DNA from: Eretmocerus hayati
Taxonomy: Eukaryota; Arthropoda; Insecta; Hymenoptera; Aphelinidae
Direction: 5' to 3'
Assembly (NCBI GenBank): GCA_029851415.1
Contig: CM056742.1
Coordinates: forward strand, 110,858,246-110,922,245
Length of the DNA: 64,000 nt
Shown here: positions 21,361 to 31,388 of the stretch, one piece after another
Layout of the letters: every line of letters begins with the position of its first letter
Position numbering within the stretch: position 1 is the first letter of the stretch
Program-made: the position numbers and the translations under genes
The notes under the pieces: generated by a model
Seen by the model: only the letters and a program-made list of their open reading frames with translations
The model's database searches: none
What the model was told of the DNA's origin: nothing

Positions 21361-24300
21361 TTCAGAGAGGGCGAATTGAAGTGACAACCCGCATCTCGTG
21401 GATCGGTCTCCTCTGGCACTTTCGGTAGAAGAGAATTAGGTCACAACCACGAGAACGAAGGGATAGTCTCAATTGGTCCTGGAGTGGACAAGTGCATTGG
21501 GTTTTCCGGAGAACTCGGAACAGTTCTCTAGATGAAACATGGCCCAGAGAGTAAGATGTAACAGTAAAAGGGTGAATTCCCGTACAGGATCGGATACCTT
21601 GGGTTAGGATTCTCTGGCCCATGCAGTACAGGTATGGTTGATCGGGTCAACGAGAACTACAGGAGAGTCTCGATTGTTCCTGTGGTGGACAGGCGCATCG
21701 GCTCATCCCAAGGATCCGGGATGATGTTTTGACTCGAATATGGTCCAGAGAGCAGGATGGGATGGTAAAAGAACTGATTGCCGTGGAAAATTGCTGTGGA
21801 GAACTCACGCTCCGTGTTAATACAGTATTCAGAGATGTATGATTGCATCACTGAGATTCGTGAGATTGTTTCGATGGTTTCCGAATTCGGGTGTCGCATC
21901 CATTTGCCCTGAAAAATTTCATTATTCTCTTAGTCGAGATCGTTCAGAAAGCAGAATCGAACAGTAAGAGGGTGGAATATAGTACAAGACCGCATCTGGT
22001 GGATCGGTCATTTTGACATGTGCATCGGCGTATCCAAAGAACTCGGAATAGTTTTCTAATCAAACATCGCCCAGAGAGCAAGAGGGAACAGTAAAAGGAT
22101 GAGTTTCTTTACAGGATCTATTACCTTGGGTAAACCTCCTCTGGCCCACGCATCACACCAATGGTTGATCGCATCAAAAAGAATTACAGGAGGGTCTCGA
22201 TTGTTTCTGGGGTGGACGTGCGCGCTCTTCCAAAGGATCCGGGATGATGTTTTGACTCAAATATATTCCCAAGAGCAGGAGGGGATTGTAAAAGGGCGAA
22301 CTGTCGTGTGAAATGGCTGTAGAGAACCCACGCTTTCTGTTGATACAGTATTCAGAATAGTATGGTTGCATCACTGAGATCTGCGAGATTGTTTCGATGG
22401 TTCCGGTATTCGGGTGGTATCGGTTTCGGCGGAAGAATGTGAATGATTTCCTCAGTCGAGATCGTTCAGAGAACAGAATCGAACAGTAAGAGGGCGAAAT
22501 GCAGTACAAGACCGCATCTGGTGGATCGGTCTCCTCTGGCAGTTACGGCGGAAGAGAATTTAGTCGCAACCACGAGAACGGAGGAATAGTCTGATCGATC
22601 CTGAAGCGAACATGCGTTCCGGCTCAACCGAAGTATTCGGAATGATTGTCACAACCAAACATGGCCCAGAAAGTAAGATGAAACGGTAAGAGGGTGAATT
22701 CTCGTACAGGCTCGCGTACCTTGGGTGAAACTTCACTGACCCATGCAGTATCGGCATGGTTGATCGGGTCAACGAGAACTACAGGAGAGTCTCGATTGTT
22801 CCTGGGGTGGACATGCGCATCGGCTCATCCAGAGATTCGGGATGATGTTTTGACTCGAATATGGTCCGGAGAGCAGGATTGAATGGTGGAAAGACTGATT
22901 GCCGTGTAAATGGCTGTAGAGAACTCACGCTCCCTGTAGAAACAGTTGTCACGTGGGTAGAGGTGGAAATAAGTGCCTGATCTCACCTCTCTGCTTCGCG
23001 CCACGATGACGTTGCACCCGCGACGGTTACGCGGCCGCGCAAAGTATGTTCATGGTTCGCCGGCCATCGCGGATGCACCGTAAGCACTTCGACGGAGCAA
23101 AGTACATCCCCACTGCATCGGTCTACGCTGCAGCACGGACCATCGTCGTCTACGATGAGCCGTGCGGCAGTTTGACCGCTCGTATCAACCTTCAGAATCA
23201 TATCTCTCTCTCAAGTATATTCCAGCTGCCATTAAACCTATATATTCACATCACTCAGCCGTGATTCATTCGAATCACCCCTCCTTCCCACTTAACAGTA
23301 TTCAGAGATGTATTGTTGTGACACTGGGATTTGTGAGATTGTTTTGATTGTTTCGGAATTCGGGTCCGGTATCGGTTTGGACGGAAGAATTTGAATTATT
23401 CTCTTGATCGTGATGGCTCAGAGGGCGGAATCGAGGAGCGGAGGGGCAAATTGAAGTACGAGACCGCATCTGGTGGATCGGTTGATCGGACATGTGCATC
23501 GGCTTATCCGAAGAACTCGGAATAGTTTTCCGAATCAAACATTGCCGAGAGAGCGAGATAGAACAGTAAAAGCTTGAGTTCCCGTACAAGATCGGGTACT
23601 TTGGGTGAAGCTCCTCTGACCCATGCAGTGGAGGAATGGTTGATCGAGTCGACGAGAACGACAGGAGAGTCTCGATCGTTCCTGGAGTGGACATGTGCAT
23701 CGGCTCATCCGAAGGATCCGGAATAATTTCCCGACTCGGATATGGTCCAAATAGGAGGATGGAATGTTAAAAGGGCGGATTGCCGTGAAAAATGGCTGTA
23801 GAGAACTCACGCTTCCTGTTGATACAGTATTCAGAATTGTATGGTTGAATCACTGAGATTTGCGGGATTGGTTTGATAGTTCCGCGATTCGAGTATTACA
23901 TCGGTTTGGCCGGGAGGATTCGAATGATTCTCTAGGTTGCATCGTTCAAAGAACAGAATCAAACAATAAGAGGGCGAATTGCAGTACAAGACCGTATCTC
24001 GTAGGTCTCGATTCTCTGGCACTTACGGTAGAGGAGAATTCGGTTCCAACCTCGAGGACGGAGGGATAGTCTTGATTGGTCCTGGGGTAGACATGTGCAT
24101 CGGCTCATCTGAAGGACTCGAGATGTTCCCTGACTGAAATATAGCCCAGAAAGCGAGATGGAACAGGGTAAGGGAGAGATTCCGTTCAGGATCGGGTATC
24201 TTGGGTAGTGCTTCTCTGGCCCATGCAGTACAGGAATGGTTGGTCGCATCGACGAGAACTACGGAAAAGTCTCGGTTATTCCTGCGGTGGACATGCGCAT

Positions 24301-24674
24301 TGGCTCATCCGAAGGATTCGGAATCATTTCTTGACTCGCATATGGTCCGTAGAGCAGGATGGAATGGTCAAAGAACGGAGAGCCGTGGAAAATGGCTGTA
24401 GGGAATCCACGCTCCCTGTTGATACAGTATTCAGCGATGTATGATTGCACCACTGAGAATTGTGAGATTGTTCCGATGGTTTCGGAATTTGGGTGTGGCA
24501 TCCATTTGCCTGGGAGAATTCGAATGATTCCCTTGATCAAGATCGTTCAGAGAGCAGAATCGAACAGTACTAAAGCGAATTGCAGTACAAGGCCCCATCT
24601 CATAGATTGACCGTCTCTAGCATTTGCGGTTGAAGGGAATTCGTTCGCAACCACGACAGCGGAGGGATAGTCTC
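21361..24674. repeat. Satellite array with three-monomer higher-order units
   Basis: Monomers of ~190-200 bp share phrases such as TCTCGATTGTTCCTG, GTGGACATGCGCATCGGCTC, GGTCCAGAGAGCAGGATG and AACAGTAAAAGGG. Three types alternate (type A starts near 21667, 22195, 22789, 23670, 24268; type C near 21865, 22388, 23337, 23866, 24466; type B near 21466, 22008, 22589, 23478, 24070), giving a ~530-600 bp higher-order repeat in about five copies. Some units carry deletions in the C/B junction. The array ends abruptly against transposon sequence at 24675. ORFs here are artefacts of the repeat. Confidence 0.85.
22947..23294. mobile_element. Solo-LTR-like insertion in the satellite, 5-bp target duplication
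   Basis: A 348 bp segment with no satellite similarity interrupts a type A monomer. ACAGT occurs immediately before (22942-22946) and after (23295-23299), and removing one copy restores the satellite phrase found in the other units. It starts TGTCACGTGGG, as LTRs do, and has an ATTAAA near its right side. The right end reads CCCACTTA and does not give a clean CA, so the solo-LTR label is tentative, but the insertion with target duplication is clear. Confidence 0.6.
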
Positions 24675-24676
24675 GA

Positions 24677-26115
24677 TGTTTGGGCCCATTGCAAAGGCCT
24701 GATGTATCCCAGGGGCCCTACCTATGACTTTCTGAAGTAGGAAAGTTACTCATATAATCCAACTCGAAGCTTGTATCTGGATCTTGGACGAGGCCCGTCT
24801 GGTGGGCCTTGTCCATTAGAGAATTCCTGGACTAGTTTTTTTGAACAAGTTCGAACGTCGTTGTTATAGGATGGCTTCCAAGACTCAATTAAGCTATGCC
24901 ATATCAAATTACCCGTTATATCCAGTTTGGCAGTCATCGATTACACCACCCCGTTTTCCTCGTCGCCACTGCAGTTAGAATTATTTTACTTAGGAATGAA
25001 ATTTATCCGAAAAATAGCAATTCTGCTCCAAATCGGAGAGCTGTCCATATACCTCTCACATACAAATCCCATAAAACAGTCACATCAGTCTCAAAGATGC
25101 ATAATTCTTATTCACAAATGAACATGGGCTGTGAACTACCGATAAGAAGTTACATGAAAAATCGCTCTTCGTAAATCTTCAATTACGAATCATCATGAAC
25201 ACAGATTTCTAGCTGTTACAGAATATTGTCATATCTATTAACTACCGCTCGGCAACAAAGACATCATCTTTGGTGTCATTGGAGAACCTTTTGATCATCA
25301 TCTCAGTATTGGATCGGATTGTGGATGAATGATTCTTCATAATCTGGAGAACTGCTGGAGCTGTATCAAATCTCTTATTTGAATGTCTGGTTGTTCTGTC
25401 ATGTTCTTCCTTAGAGTGATAGAAAACTCGAATATTCTTGAAATGAACTCTTGCACAATCAAAGAGATTCTTCGTTGTGAGCATAGCTTGATGAGGCTCT
25501 GCTAAGAGACTCGCTCTGATTGCTTCGCGCTTGAATGTTGCTCCAAGACCGTCGTAACCACTTTTGCCATGTGCAGTTGGACAAAAATGCCATTCAGCTG
25601 CGATCCCGAAATCTTTTTCGTGTTCCAACAAATTACTCATTTGGAAACGATTTTTGAAATGCTGTTTTGGTCCGTCTGTCATGTTTATCAACTTTTTCCA
25701 CTCTCTTGACCACTTTCTTTATCTCTGAGACTAACTGCTTCTGGAATGTGTAGACTGCTGCTGTGTCATGTTTCAGACTCTCAGATATGGATGCGCAATT
25801 TTTGTGTTTCAATTCTGTACCTTCCATGTAGTTGAATATCACAGTGAACACTGTACATAAGGGTGGGCCGAAAATCCATTTTTCTCGGGAATCGCTTGGT
25901 GCTGGTGAAATTTCACTGTCTTTTGGTGGAAAAATACAGGAATTTCCCCGCTGCATGTTCAGAATTGAGTTTTTCAGATGGAGCAAGAGCCTTGAAGATT
26001 GAAAAAATGAAGAAAAACGTGTTTTTTGACCTTTTTTCGCTATTGTTTTGCATGAATCTTTGGTGCATCTCCACATTCTGATACGTGCTTCGATCAATTT
26101 CAAAGCTTGTCTCAA
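24677..26115 (-). mobile_element. Second, truncated copy of the 10 kb DNA-transposon family
   Basis: 24677-25640 parallels 10722-11575 in the same orientation and order, including TTTGGGCCCA, the CATCAGTCTC phrase and the transposase-like C-terminus. The TIR side is cut off by the satellite at 24674. This copy lacks the minisatellite and continues further into the transposase-like gene, to about 26115. Confidence 0.7.
25242..26115 (-). pseudogene. Transposase-like protein with a GHGK/DGxG-type motif, frameshifted
   Basis: Two overlapping minus-strand frames (26115-25633 and 25691-25242) read through one protein. The first carries CTVFTVIFNY, SESLKHDTAAVYTFQKQ and EIKKVVKRVEKV. The second carries TDGPKQHFKNRF, HEKDFGIAAEWHFCPTAHGK, then SGYDGLGATFKREA and PHQAMLTTKNLF. 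This sequence pattern (SDG...QFKN, then EWHFxxTxHGK..DGxGxxxKR) belongs to a large uncharacterised family repeated in insect and other animal genomes; a transposase-like nuclease is inferred from its dispersal with TIR elements. The frameshift lies near 25640-25690. The N-terminus above 26115 is not clear. Confidence 0.6.
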
Positions 26116-26618
26116 AATCTATGAAATGAGCTAAGGTATGTCTCGTTTGAGTTTTTTGGACCAAAGTTGTTATAAATCTACGGAAGATGGTTTTCTGCCC
26201 TTTTTCTTACGTTTTTTATCCGCGATCACCAGGGGGCTAAGCCTTATGTAGCCACCCAACGAAGAGAACTCTGTTCAGATTGTCACGCTTAAGCTTCCAC
26301 AGTTTTCACTCTTCTGCGTTTCAACGAGGAAAGCTGTCTCTGAACTGCCGAAGAATGAGATCTTGTGATGGAGCAAAATTCTAGGAGATTTTTCAAAAAT
26401 TAAGCAGAACATGACGTTTTGATGGTTCTTCCAAGAGTGATGCAATAGAGCGCAGACTTTTTTTTCGGCTGAGTCGTCATATGAACAATCATTTCCTATG
26501 TATTTTCACCCGTAGAAACCAAAAATGAGGTCTACTTAGGCCTCAGGAGTCGAAAATCTTCGTGAATCGCGAGATACCGATCCTAGCGATAAAACTACAC
26601 TTTTCCGGAAAACGCCAG
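26116..26618. other. Unassigned flank before the Gypsy 5' LTR
   Basis: No domain is recognised. It may hold decayed upstream parts of the transposase-like gene. Its last bases (GCCAG) abut the 5' LTR. Confidence 0.4.
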
Positions 26619-26818
26619 TGTAGTGTATTGCGAATAATTACACGTCAGAGTAAAGGTGACACGCAGTGAAAGGAATTCAAGACGGATCTTCACAGTATAT
26701 TAATAGCAAATACGCATCGAACCATATATGGTAGTTTGAAGTCTGGTGAAAGGAGCTTGTAACAAGCACGGACTGGTACAGCCAGGTACAGCCAAGTACG
26801 AGCTGGCACAACACAGAG

Positions 26819-26826
26819 TATAAAAG
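26819..26826 (+). promoter_or_regulatory. LTR TATA box
   Basis: TATAAAAG sits in the middle of the 5' LTR. The start site would be near 26850 and the R region would follow. Confidence 0.6.
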
Positions 26827-26909
26827 ATGGACCCACTGTATAGCCAGTCAGACGGCACACGACCGGCAAGCCATACATACGGCTCCGTGTCTCTTGTATA
26901 CCAATACTT

Positions 26910-26915
26910 AATAAA
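26910..26915 (+). promoter_or_regulatory. LTR polyadenylation signal
   Basis: AATAAA lies ~90 bp after the TATA box and ~55 bp before the LTR end, as expected for the R/U5 boundary. Confidence 0.55.
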
Positions 26916-26969
26916 GTAGTTAGACGCCGATCTCATCGAGTGTTTCACACCTTCTCCACGAATACCACA

Positions 26970-26987
26970 TTGGCGACGAGAATAAAA
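26970..26987 (+). promoter_or_regulatory. Primer-binding site
   Basis: TTGGCGACGAGAATAAAA follows the LTR end at once. The TGGCGACGAG form is the kind of tRNA 3'-end complement common in insect Gypsy elements. The assignment of the tRNA is not attempted. Confidence 0.65.
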
Positions 26988-26993
26988 GGAGGA

Positions 26994-27150
26994 ATCCGAC
27001 GAGGATAAGAAGAACAACTATCTGACGAAGATAGAAAGCCAATCCGACGAGGATATATACAGCATATCAAAAGCATCAATCTATCTGACGAAGATAGGAA
27101 AAAGATCCGACGAGGATATACAGAAAAATGAGAAGCCATCCGACGAGGAT
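26994..27150 (+). promoter_or_regulatory. Array of six leader stem-loops with constant GACGA loops
   Basis: Six small hairpins have the same five-base loop GACGA and two kinds of stem: ATCC/GGAT at 26994, 27042, 27105 and 27138, and CTATCT/AGATAG at 27018 and 27081. The CC/GG to CT/AG swap keeps pairing, so the stems covary. They start 24 bases after the primer-binding site, where retroviral packaging and dimerisation signals lie. The function is inferred; the pairing is read directly. Confidence 0.7.
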
Positions 27151-27398
27151 AACACAACAGAGCACAGCTGGAGTGAGGAGAAAGGACCCCCGGAGCATAC
27201 AGCCACTGAACGTGGATACAGAGAGAAGCTAGAGAGGAGAAAGGTCCCCGCAGCATATACTATACATACAGGTCCCAAATCAACGTATAAGGTGAGCGCC
27301 TACAAGCAGCTTGGTCCCCATAAATATACATCAAAACATCGAATCAAGGCGAGATCGGTAAGAGAGCGAGCCATAAGGTTGGTCGTAATTTAGCATTT

Positions 27399-27575
27399 AT
27401 GACTACTGTGGAAATACCTCCAGAAATTCTGAGGTCAATAGCAAGAAAAATACGCAACGTACAGTTCTCAGCAAAAATTAAAGAAGTCAATTTTTCCAAA
27501 GAAGGATTACGGGTTGTAGTTCCAGAAGAAACAGAATCGAGTGGACAAAAAACAAGCTTTAACATCACAGGCTAA
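27399..27575 (+). CDS. Short leader ORF or Gag N-terminus
   Basis: An ATG at 27399 opens 58 codons ending TAA at 27573-27575. The peptide MTTVEIPPEILRSIARKIR is charged and helical. It overlaps the gag frame (open from 27541) in a different frame. It may be the true Gag N-terminus separated by a small indel near the A-run at 27547-27552, or an independent small leader ORF. No family match is recognised. Confidence 0.4.
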   Translation: MTTVEIPPEILRSIARKIRNVQFSAKIKEVNFSKEGLRVVVPEETESSGQKTSFNITG

Positions 27576-28551
27576 GGCACCCCCACAAAACAACATATCT
27601 GCAGAGACTCAAACGGTACAAGAACGAATTTCCAGCCCAAATACAGATATGATGGAATCAATGGAATTCCATAAAAACAAGCAATCTTGGGATGACTACA
27701 TTGAACGCATGGAACTCTATTTCACGGCAAACAATATTACATCAGATGATGAACAGGTAGCACCCTTGTTAACAAAATGCGGATCAGAAACATACAAGCT
27801 GATCAAAGATTTAGCAGCACCAAATCTCCCAAAAACCAAGAAATTTGAGGAGATAAAGCTTTTAATGTCAGCTCATTTATGCCCGAAAAAAAGCAAACGC
27901 ATGGAACGGAGCAAATTTCGTCAAGCTCATCAAAATGCAGGCGAATCTATAGCAGAGTATATCGCACGGCTGAAAGAATTGGCCATGAACTGCGATTTTA
28001 CGGACTTGAGCGACGCACTGTGTAACCAACTGGTTACAGGTCTCACGGATCGAGGTACCAGAGTCGCACTATTCAGCGATCAAGATCTCACTTACTCAAA
28101 AGCAGTAGAAATTGCTACTACTCGTGAAGCAGCAGCGAGAGATGCAGCAACCACTGAACGACATCGAAGCAACACTTCAATCCAACACGTCGCAGCACAT
28201 CGATACAACAAGCCAACGAGTAAAGTTACTCAGACAGGTAAAAGCGAATTTAATAATAGATCGCGCACAAAATTTTGTTATTGTTGCGGAATAGGCAATA
28301 GCCACTACACAAAAGACTGTCGTTACAGAGACAGGAAATGCACTTTTTGTCATAATCAAGGGCATCTCGAAAAAACATGTATCAAAAAACATGGAGAGAA
28401 CAAAATTTTTGGTACGTTCAGTGAAAATCGTTTTGAGAATAGAGACAATCGGAATGAACGTAATAAGCAAGTAAAACTTCTACAAACTGAATCGGATGAT
28501 GAAGATACGGTTTCAAACACAGATTTTTTCCAAATATCAGAATGTTCTTGA
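27541..28551 (+). CDS. Gypsy gag (capsid and nucleocapsid)
   Basis: The frame opens at 27541; the first ATG is near 27651 and precedes a typical Gag capsid region (FHKNKQSWDDYIERMELYF, then LLTKCGSETYKLIKDL and KFRQAHQNAGESIAEYI). Residues ~245-285 hold two CCHC knuckles: CYCCGIGNSHYTKDC and CTFCHNQGHLEKTC. It ends at TGA 28549-28551, and the same frame continues into protease without any shift. Capsid and nucleocapsid look intact, so this is the best-preserved gene of the element. Whether it is translated from the GTG/ATG shown or from the upstream ORF is unclear. Confidence 0.85.
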   Translation: MDKKQALTSQAKAPPQNNISAETQTVQERISSPNTDMMESMEFHKNKQSWDDYIERMELYFTANNITSDDEQVAPLLTKCGSETYKLIKDLAAPNLPKTKKFEEIKLLMSAHLCPKKSKRMERSKFRQAHQNAGESIAEYIARLKELAMNCDFTDLSDALCNQLVTGLTDRGTRVALFSDQDLTYSKAVEIATTREAAARDAATTERHRSNTSIQHVAAHRYNKPTSKVTQTGKSEFNNRSRTKFCYCCGIGNSHYTKDCRYRDRKCTFCHNQGHLEKTCIKKHGENKIFGTFSENRFENRDNRNERNKQVKLLQTESDDEDTVSNTDFFQISECS

Positions 28552-28810
28552 CAAAACATCAGAGCAGAACCATTATATTTTGACTTAACAATAGATAATA
28601 TTCAAGTCAAAATGGAATTAGATACGGGTACCCATGTTTCAGTTGTATCCGAAACCGATAAGAATAGAATCTTTCCAAAATTACCACGGAGAGAATGTGA
28701 TCTTAAACTCAAGAGTTACGGTGGAACACCGCTTTATCCTATTGGAAAACTAGAGTCATTAAAAGTAGTATTCAATGGAATGAGTAAAATTTTGGACATC
28801 TACGTTATTA
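28552..28810 (+). pseudogene. Gypsy protease, N-terminal part
   Basis: In the same frame as gag after a TGA, the peptide carries MELDTGTHVSVVSE (from 28612), the retropepsin active site with the D-T-G triplet. The protein is cut at 28810 by a MITE and continues at 29687 with KGKGPILLDRQWLAAFGLWPLEL, the usual end of Gypsy protease. Removing the MITE and one TA restores the codons at the joint exactly, so the insertion is recent relative to other damage. Beyond about 29730 the frame shifts into RT. Confidence 0.8.
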
Positions 28811-29684
28811 GGGGAGAGTGGGGCAAAGTGGGCCACGTAATTTGACGAGGCTCTCAATAATTTGTTACAATTCTTAGGAGAATTTTAACCTGACTAATGA
28901 AATCTCTGAAGCCTCTGGAACGTAGTAGCGTGGTCAAAATAATTTCAAGTAGTCCTAGTTTTGAAAAATATCCAAAGTTTTGAGACTATGGAAATTGGCC
29001 CACTTTGCCCCACCGTGAGGTAAAGTGGGCACTAGTGGGGCAAAGTGGGCTTTTGCTAATATTCGCTCACGAGCCCTGTTTTACATCATTGTGAGTATTT
29101 CGGTGGACGCAGGTTCAAATTCTCCACCTATTTCACTACTCATATCACTAGTTACTCGAATTGTGAACAAACAAAACGATCTCGAAGAATTAGCTATTCA
29201 AAGTTAGGTCGAGTTGGACGCTCGCCGCGGCTTTCGAAGCAGAAAGACGAGCGAATGATGCTGCCGCCGCGTCTCCATAAGAAATACATAGGAGAAGCCC
29301 ATGCTCGCTTTACCCCACTCGGGTGGCCCACTTTGCCCCATTACGAGCTTTTTTTGGAACGGCGAGTATAATTATTGTAGTGCATTAATCGAGATTCTAT
29401 GCGTAGGACAATGAAGATTAGGGCCTAAACTTTCTAATAAGCTCATTCGTGAAACCGAAAGAGTTCGTACGTTATGAGGCTCAGCTCGCAAAAATTGCGC
29501 TAAAGTCGGAATTTATACCCCAAAATTACGATGTTTTTTTCTCTGAGATGCCAACAAGTTTCAGGTTTCTTGCTTTCCTCAAAAGTTAGAATGTATGAAG
29601 AGCTTCCAATTACAAGTTAATTCAGATTTTTATCTAGCACCAAATTTTTCAAATCGCAGTGGCCCACTTTACCCCACTCTCCCC
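28811..29684. mobile_element. 874 bp MITE in protease, TA target duplication
   Basis: The left end GGGGAGAGTGGGGCAAAGTG is the reverse complement of the right end (29659-29684, CACTTTACCCCACTCTCCCC). TA stands on both sides (28809-28810 and 29685-29686). The phrase GGGGCAAAGTGGGC or its complement recurs inside at about 28995-29052 and 29329-29342, so the TIR sequence is reiterated subterminally. It has no coding capacity. A TA duplication points to a Tc1/mariner-like or similar transposase in trans. Confidence 0.85.
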
Positions 29685-31388
29685 TAAAGGAAAAGGACCA
29701 ATTTTGTTGGATAGACAATGGCTAGCAGCTTTTGGACTTTGGCCGTTGGAATTAGCAAAAATACAAATTCTTCGAATATTCTACAAATACAGAGTGTGGA
29801 CATCAGAAAGCAAATACTTGAAAAATTTCCAATCCTTTTTTCGAACACGCAAGGGTGTTACAAAGGTAGGAAGATACATTTGGTCTTTAAAGAAGACGCA
29901 AAACCGATACAAATGAAGCCATATCACGCGCCATTCGCTTTAACACAGAAAATCTCCAAAGAGTTAGACAGACTAGTAAAACTAGGCAATCTAGAACCTG
30001 TTTCCTGTCGTAAATGGGCAACACCCATTATCCCAGTTCTGAAAAAGAATGGTGAGGTACGCATCTGTGGAAATTTCAAAACGACGGTTGATCCAGAATT
30101 AATCATCGAAAGACATCCCATTCCTCTGAAAGAGAAAATTTCTCATACGCTACGAATAGGGAATAGATGGTCTCAGATCAACCTGACACGTGCATTTATG
30201 CAATTTCAACTCGATGACGAATCGAAAGACGCCCTGGCGATTATTTCACACGAAGGGTTACACAGATACACACGCTTAGGAGAAGGTATAGCGTCAAATC
30301 CCGCAGAAGTACAGGATATTTTAGAAGACGTCCTGAAAGGTATAGATCATACAGAGATCCATATAGATAATACATATTGCACAGGAAAAACAGATTCTGA
30401 GCATTTACATATACTGACACAAATTTTTGAACGATTGCAAGAAGCAGGATTACGCGTAAACCTCGGAAAATGTGATTTCTTCAAAGATGAAATTGGAATT
30501 CTAGGCTTTGTTATAGACAAAGAAGGGCTAAAGCCAAGTCAATCTAAGGTAGACGCAATTACGAAAGCGCCAACACCAAAAAATTCGAAGGAACTAGAAG
30601 CTTTTTTAGGTCTCGTAAACTTTTATGAAAGATTCTCAACAGATAGAGCGGAACACATTTATCCTCTCTATAATCAAATCAAACACAAAAATTGGACTTG
30701 GACGAACGAATGTCAGAATGCATTTGATTGGATCAAGGAAGAAATTTCTTCAGATAAAGTTTTAGCAATCTACGATCCAAACGTAAAACTCGTCATGGCA
30801 TGTGATACTAGTGACGTCGGGGTTTCAGCAATTTTGTCGCACAGGTACGAAGACGGTTCTGAGAAACCTATAGCATTCGCATCCAAGATAATTCCAAAAT
30901 CCGAGAAACATAGAGCAATAATCGATAAGGAAGCAGGAGCAATCATTCTCGGTTTCAAAAAATTTCATTAATACGTTTACGGGAATGACATTATTCTGAA
31001 AACTGACAATGAAGCTTTAAAATATATTTTTGGCAATAAAGATATGTCAAAAATGCTAAACAGCAGACTATTACGCTGGGCATATTTTTCATCAGGCTAC
31101 AGATATACCATCAAAGTAGTAAAATCAAAAGCTAACGGAAACTGCGATGCGCTTTCTAGGTTACCGATCGCAGACACAACGCAGGTATGCGAAACAGAAT
31201 ACACAAACATTAATTTTATACAGAATAAATGCCCAATTATTGATTTCCCAAAAGTTGTAGAAGCAACTTCACACGACAAGATATTGAGGGAGGTCATATA
31301 CATACAGACGTCATGGCCTGAAATAGAAACATTGAATGACATAGAGAAAAGCATTCATCATAGAAGACACGAAGTGAGCTTTGAATAA
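29685..31388 (+). pseudogene. Gypsy reverse transcriptase and RNase H
   Basis: After the protease tail the frame shifts near 29730-29760. RT motifs follow: KISKELDRLVKLGNLEPV, a motif-A region reading QINLTRAFMQFQL where Gypsy has a catalytic Asp, and HIDNTYCTG where YxDD is expected. RNase H has CDTSDVGVSAILSH, IDKEAGAIILGFKKFH, and TDNEALKYIFG after a TAA at 30969-30971 that sits where a Gln is usual. The frame ends with ALSRLP and a linker to TAA at 31386-31388. The domains are complete in length but the RT cannot be catalytic. Confidence 0.88.

Larger units (their letters stand above)
26619..26969 (+). repeat. 5' LTR of the Gypsy element
   Basis: It begins TGTAGTGTATTGCGAATA, which recurs at 32529 after the polypurine tract, and ends CCACA directly before the primer-binding site. 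It contains a TATA box and a polyadenylation signal in the expected order. The length of 351 bp is ordinary for Gypsy. Confidence 0.8.

Noticed and set aside
27540..27560. Programmed -1 frameshift between the leader ORF and gag at an A-run
   Set aside because: The A-run is not phased as a slippery heptamer for -1 slippage; the frames differ by +1, more simply explained by an indel or separate ORFs.
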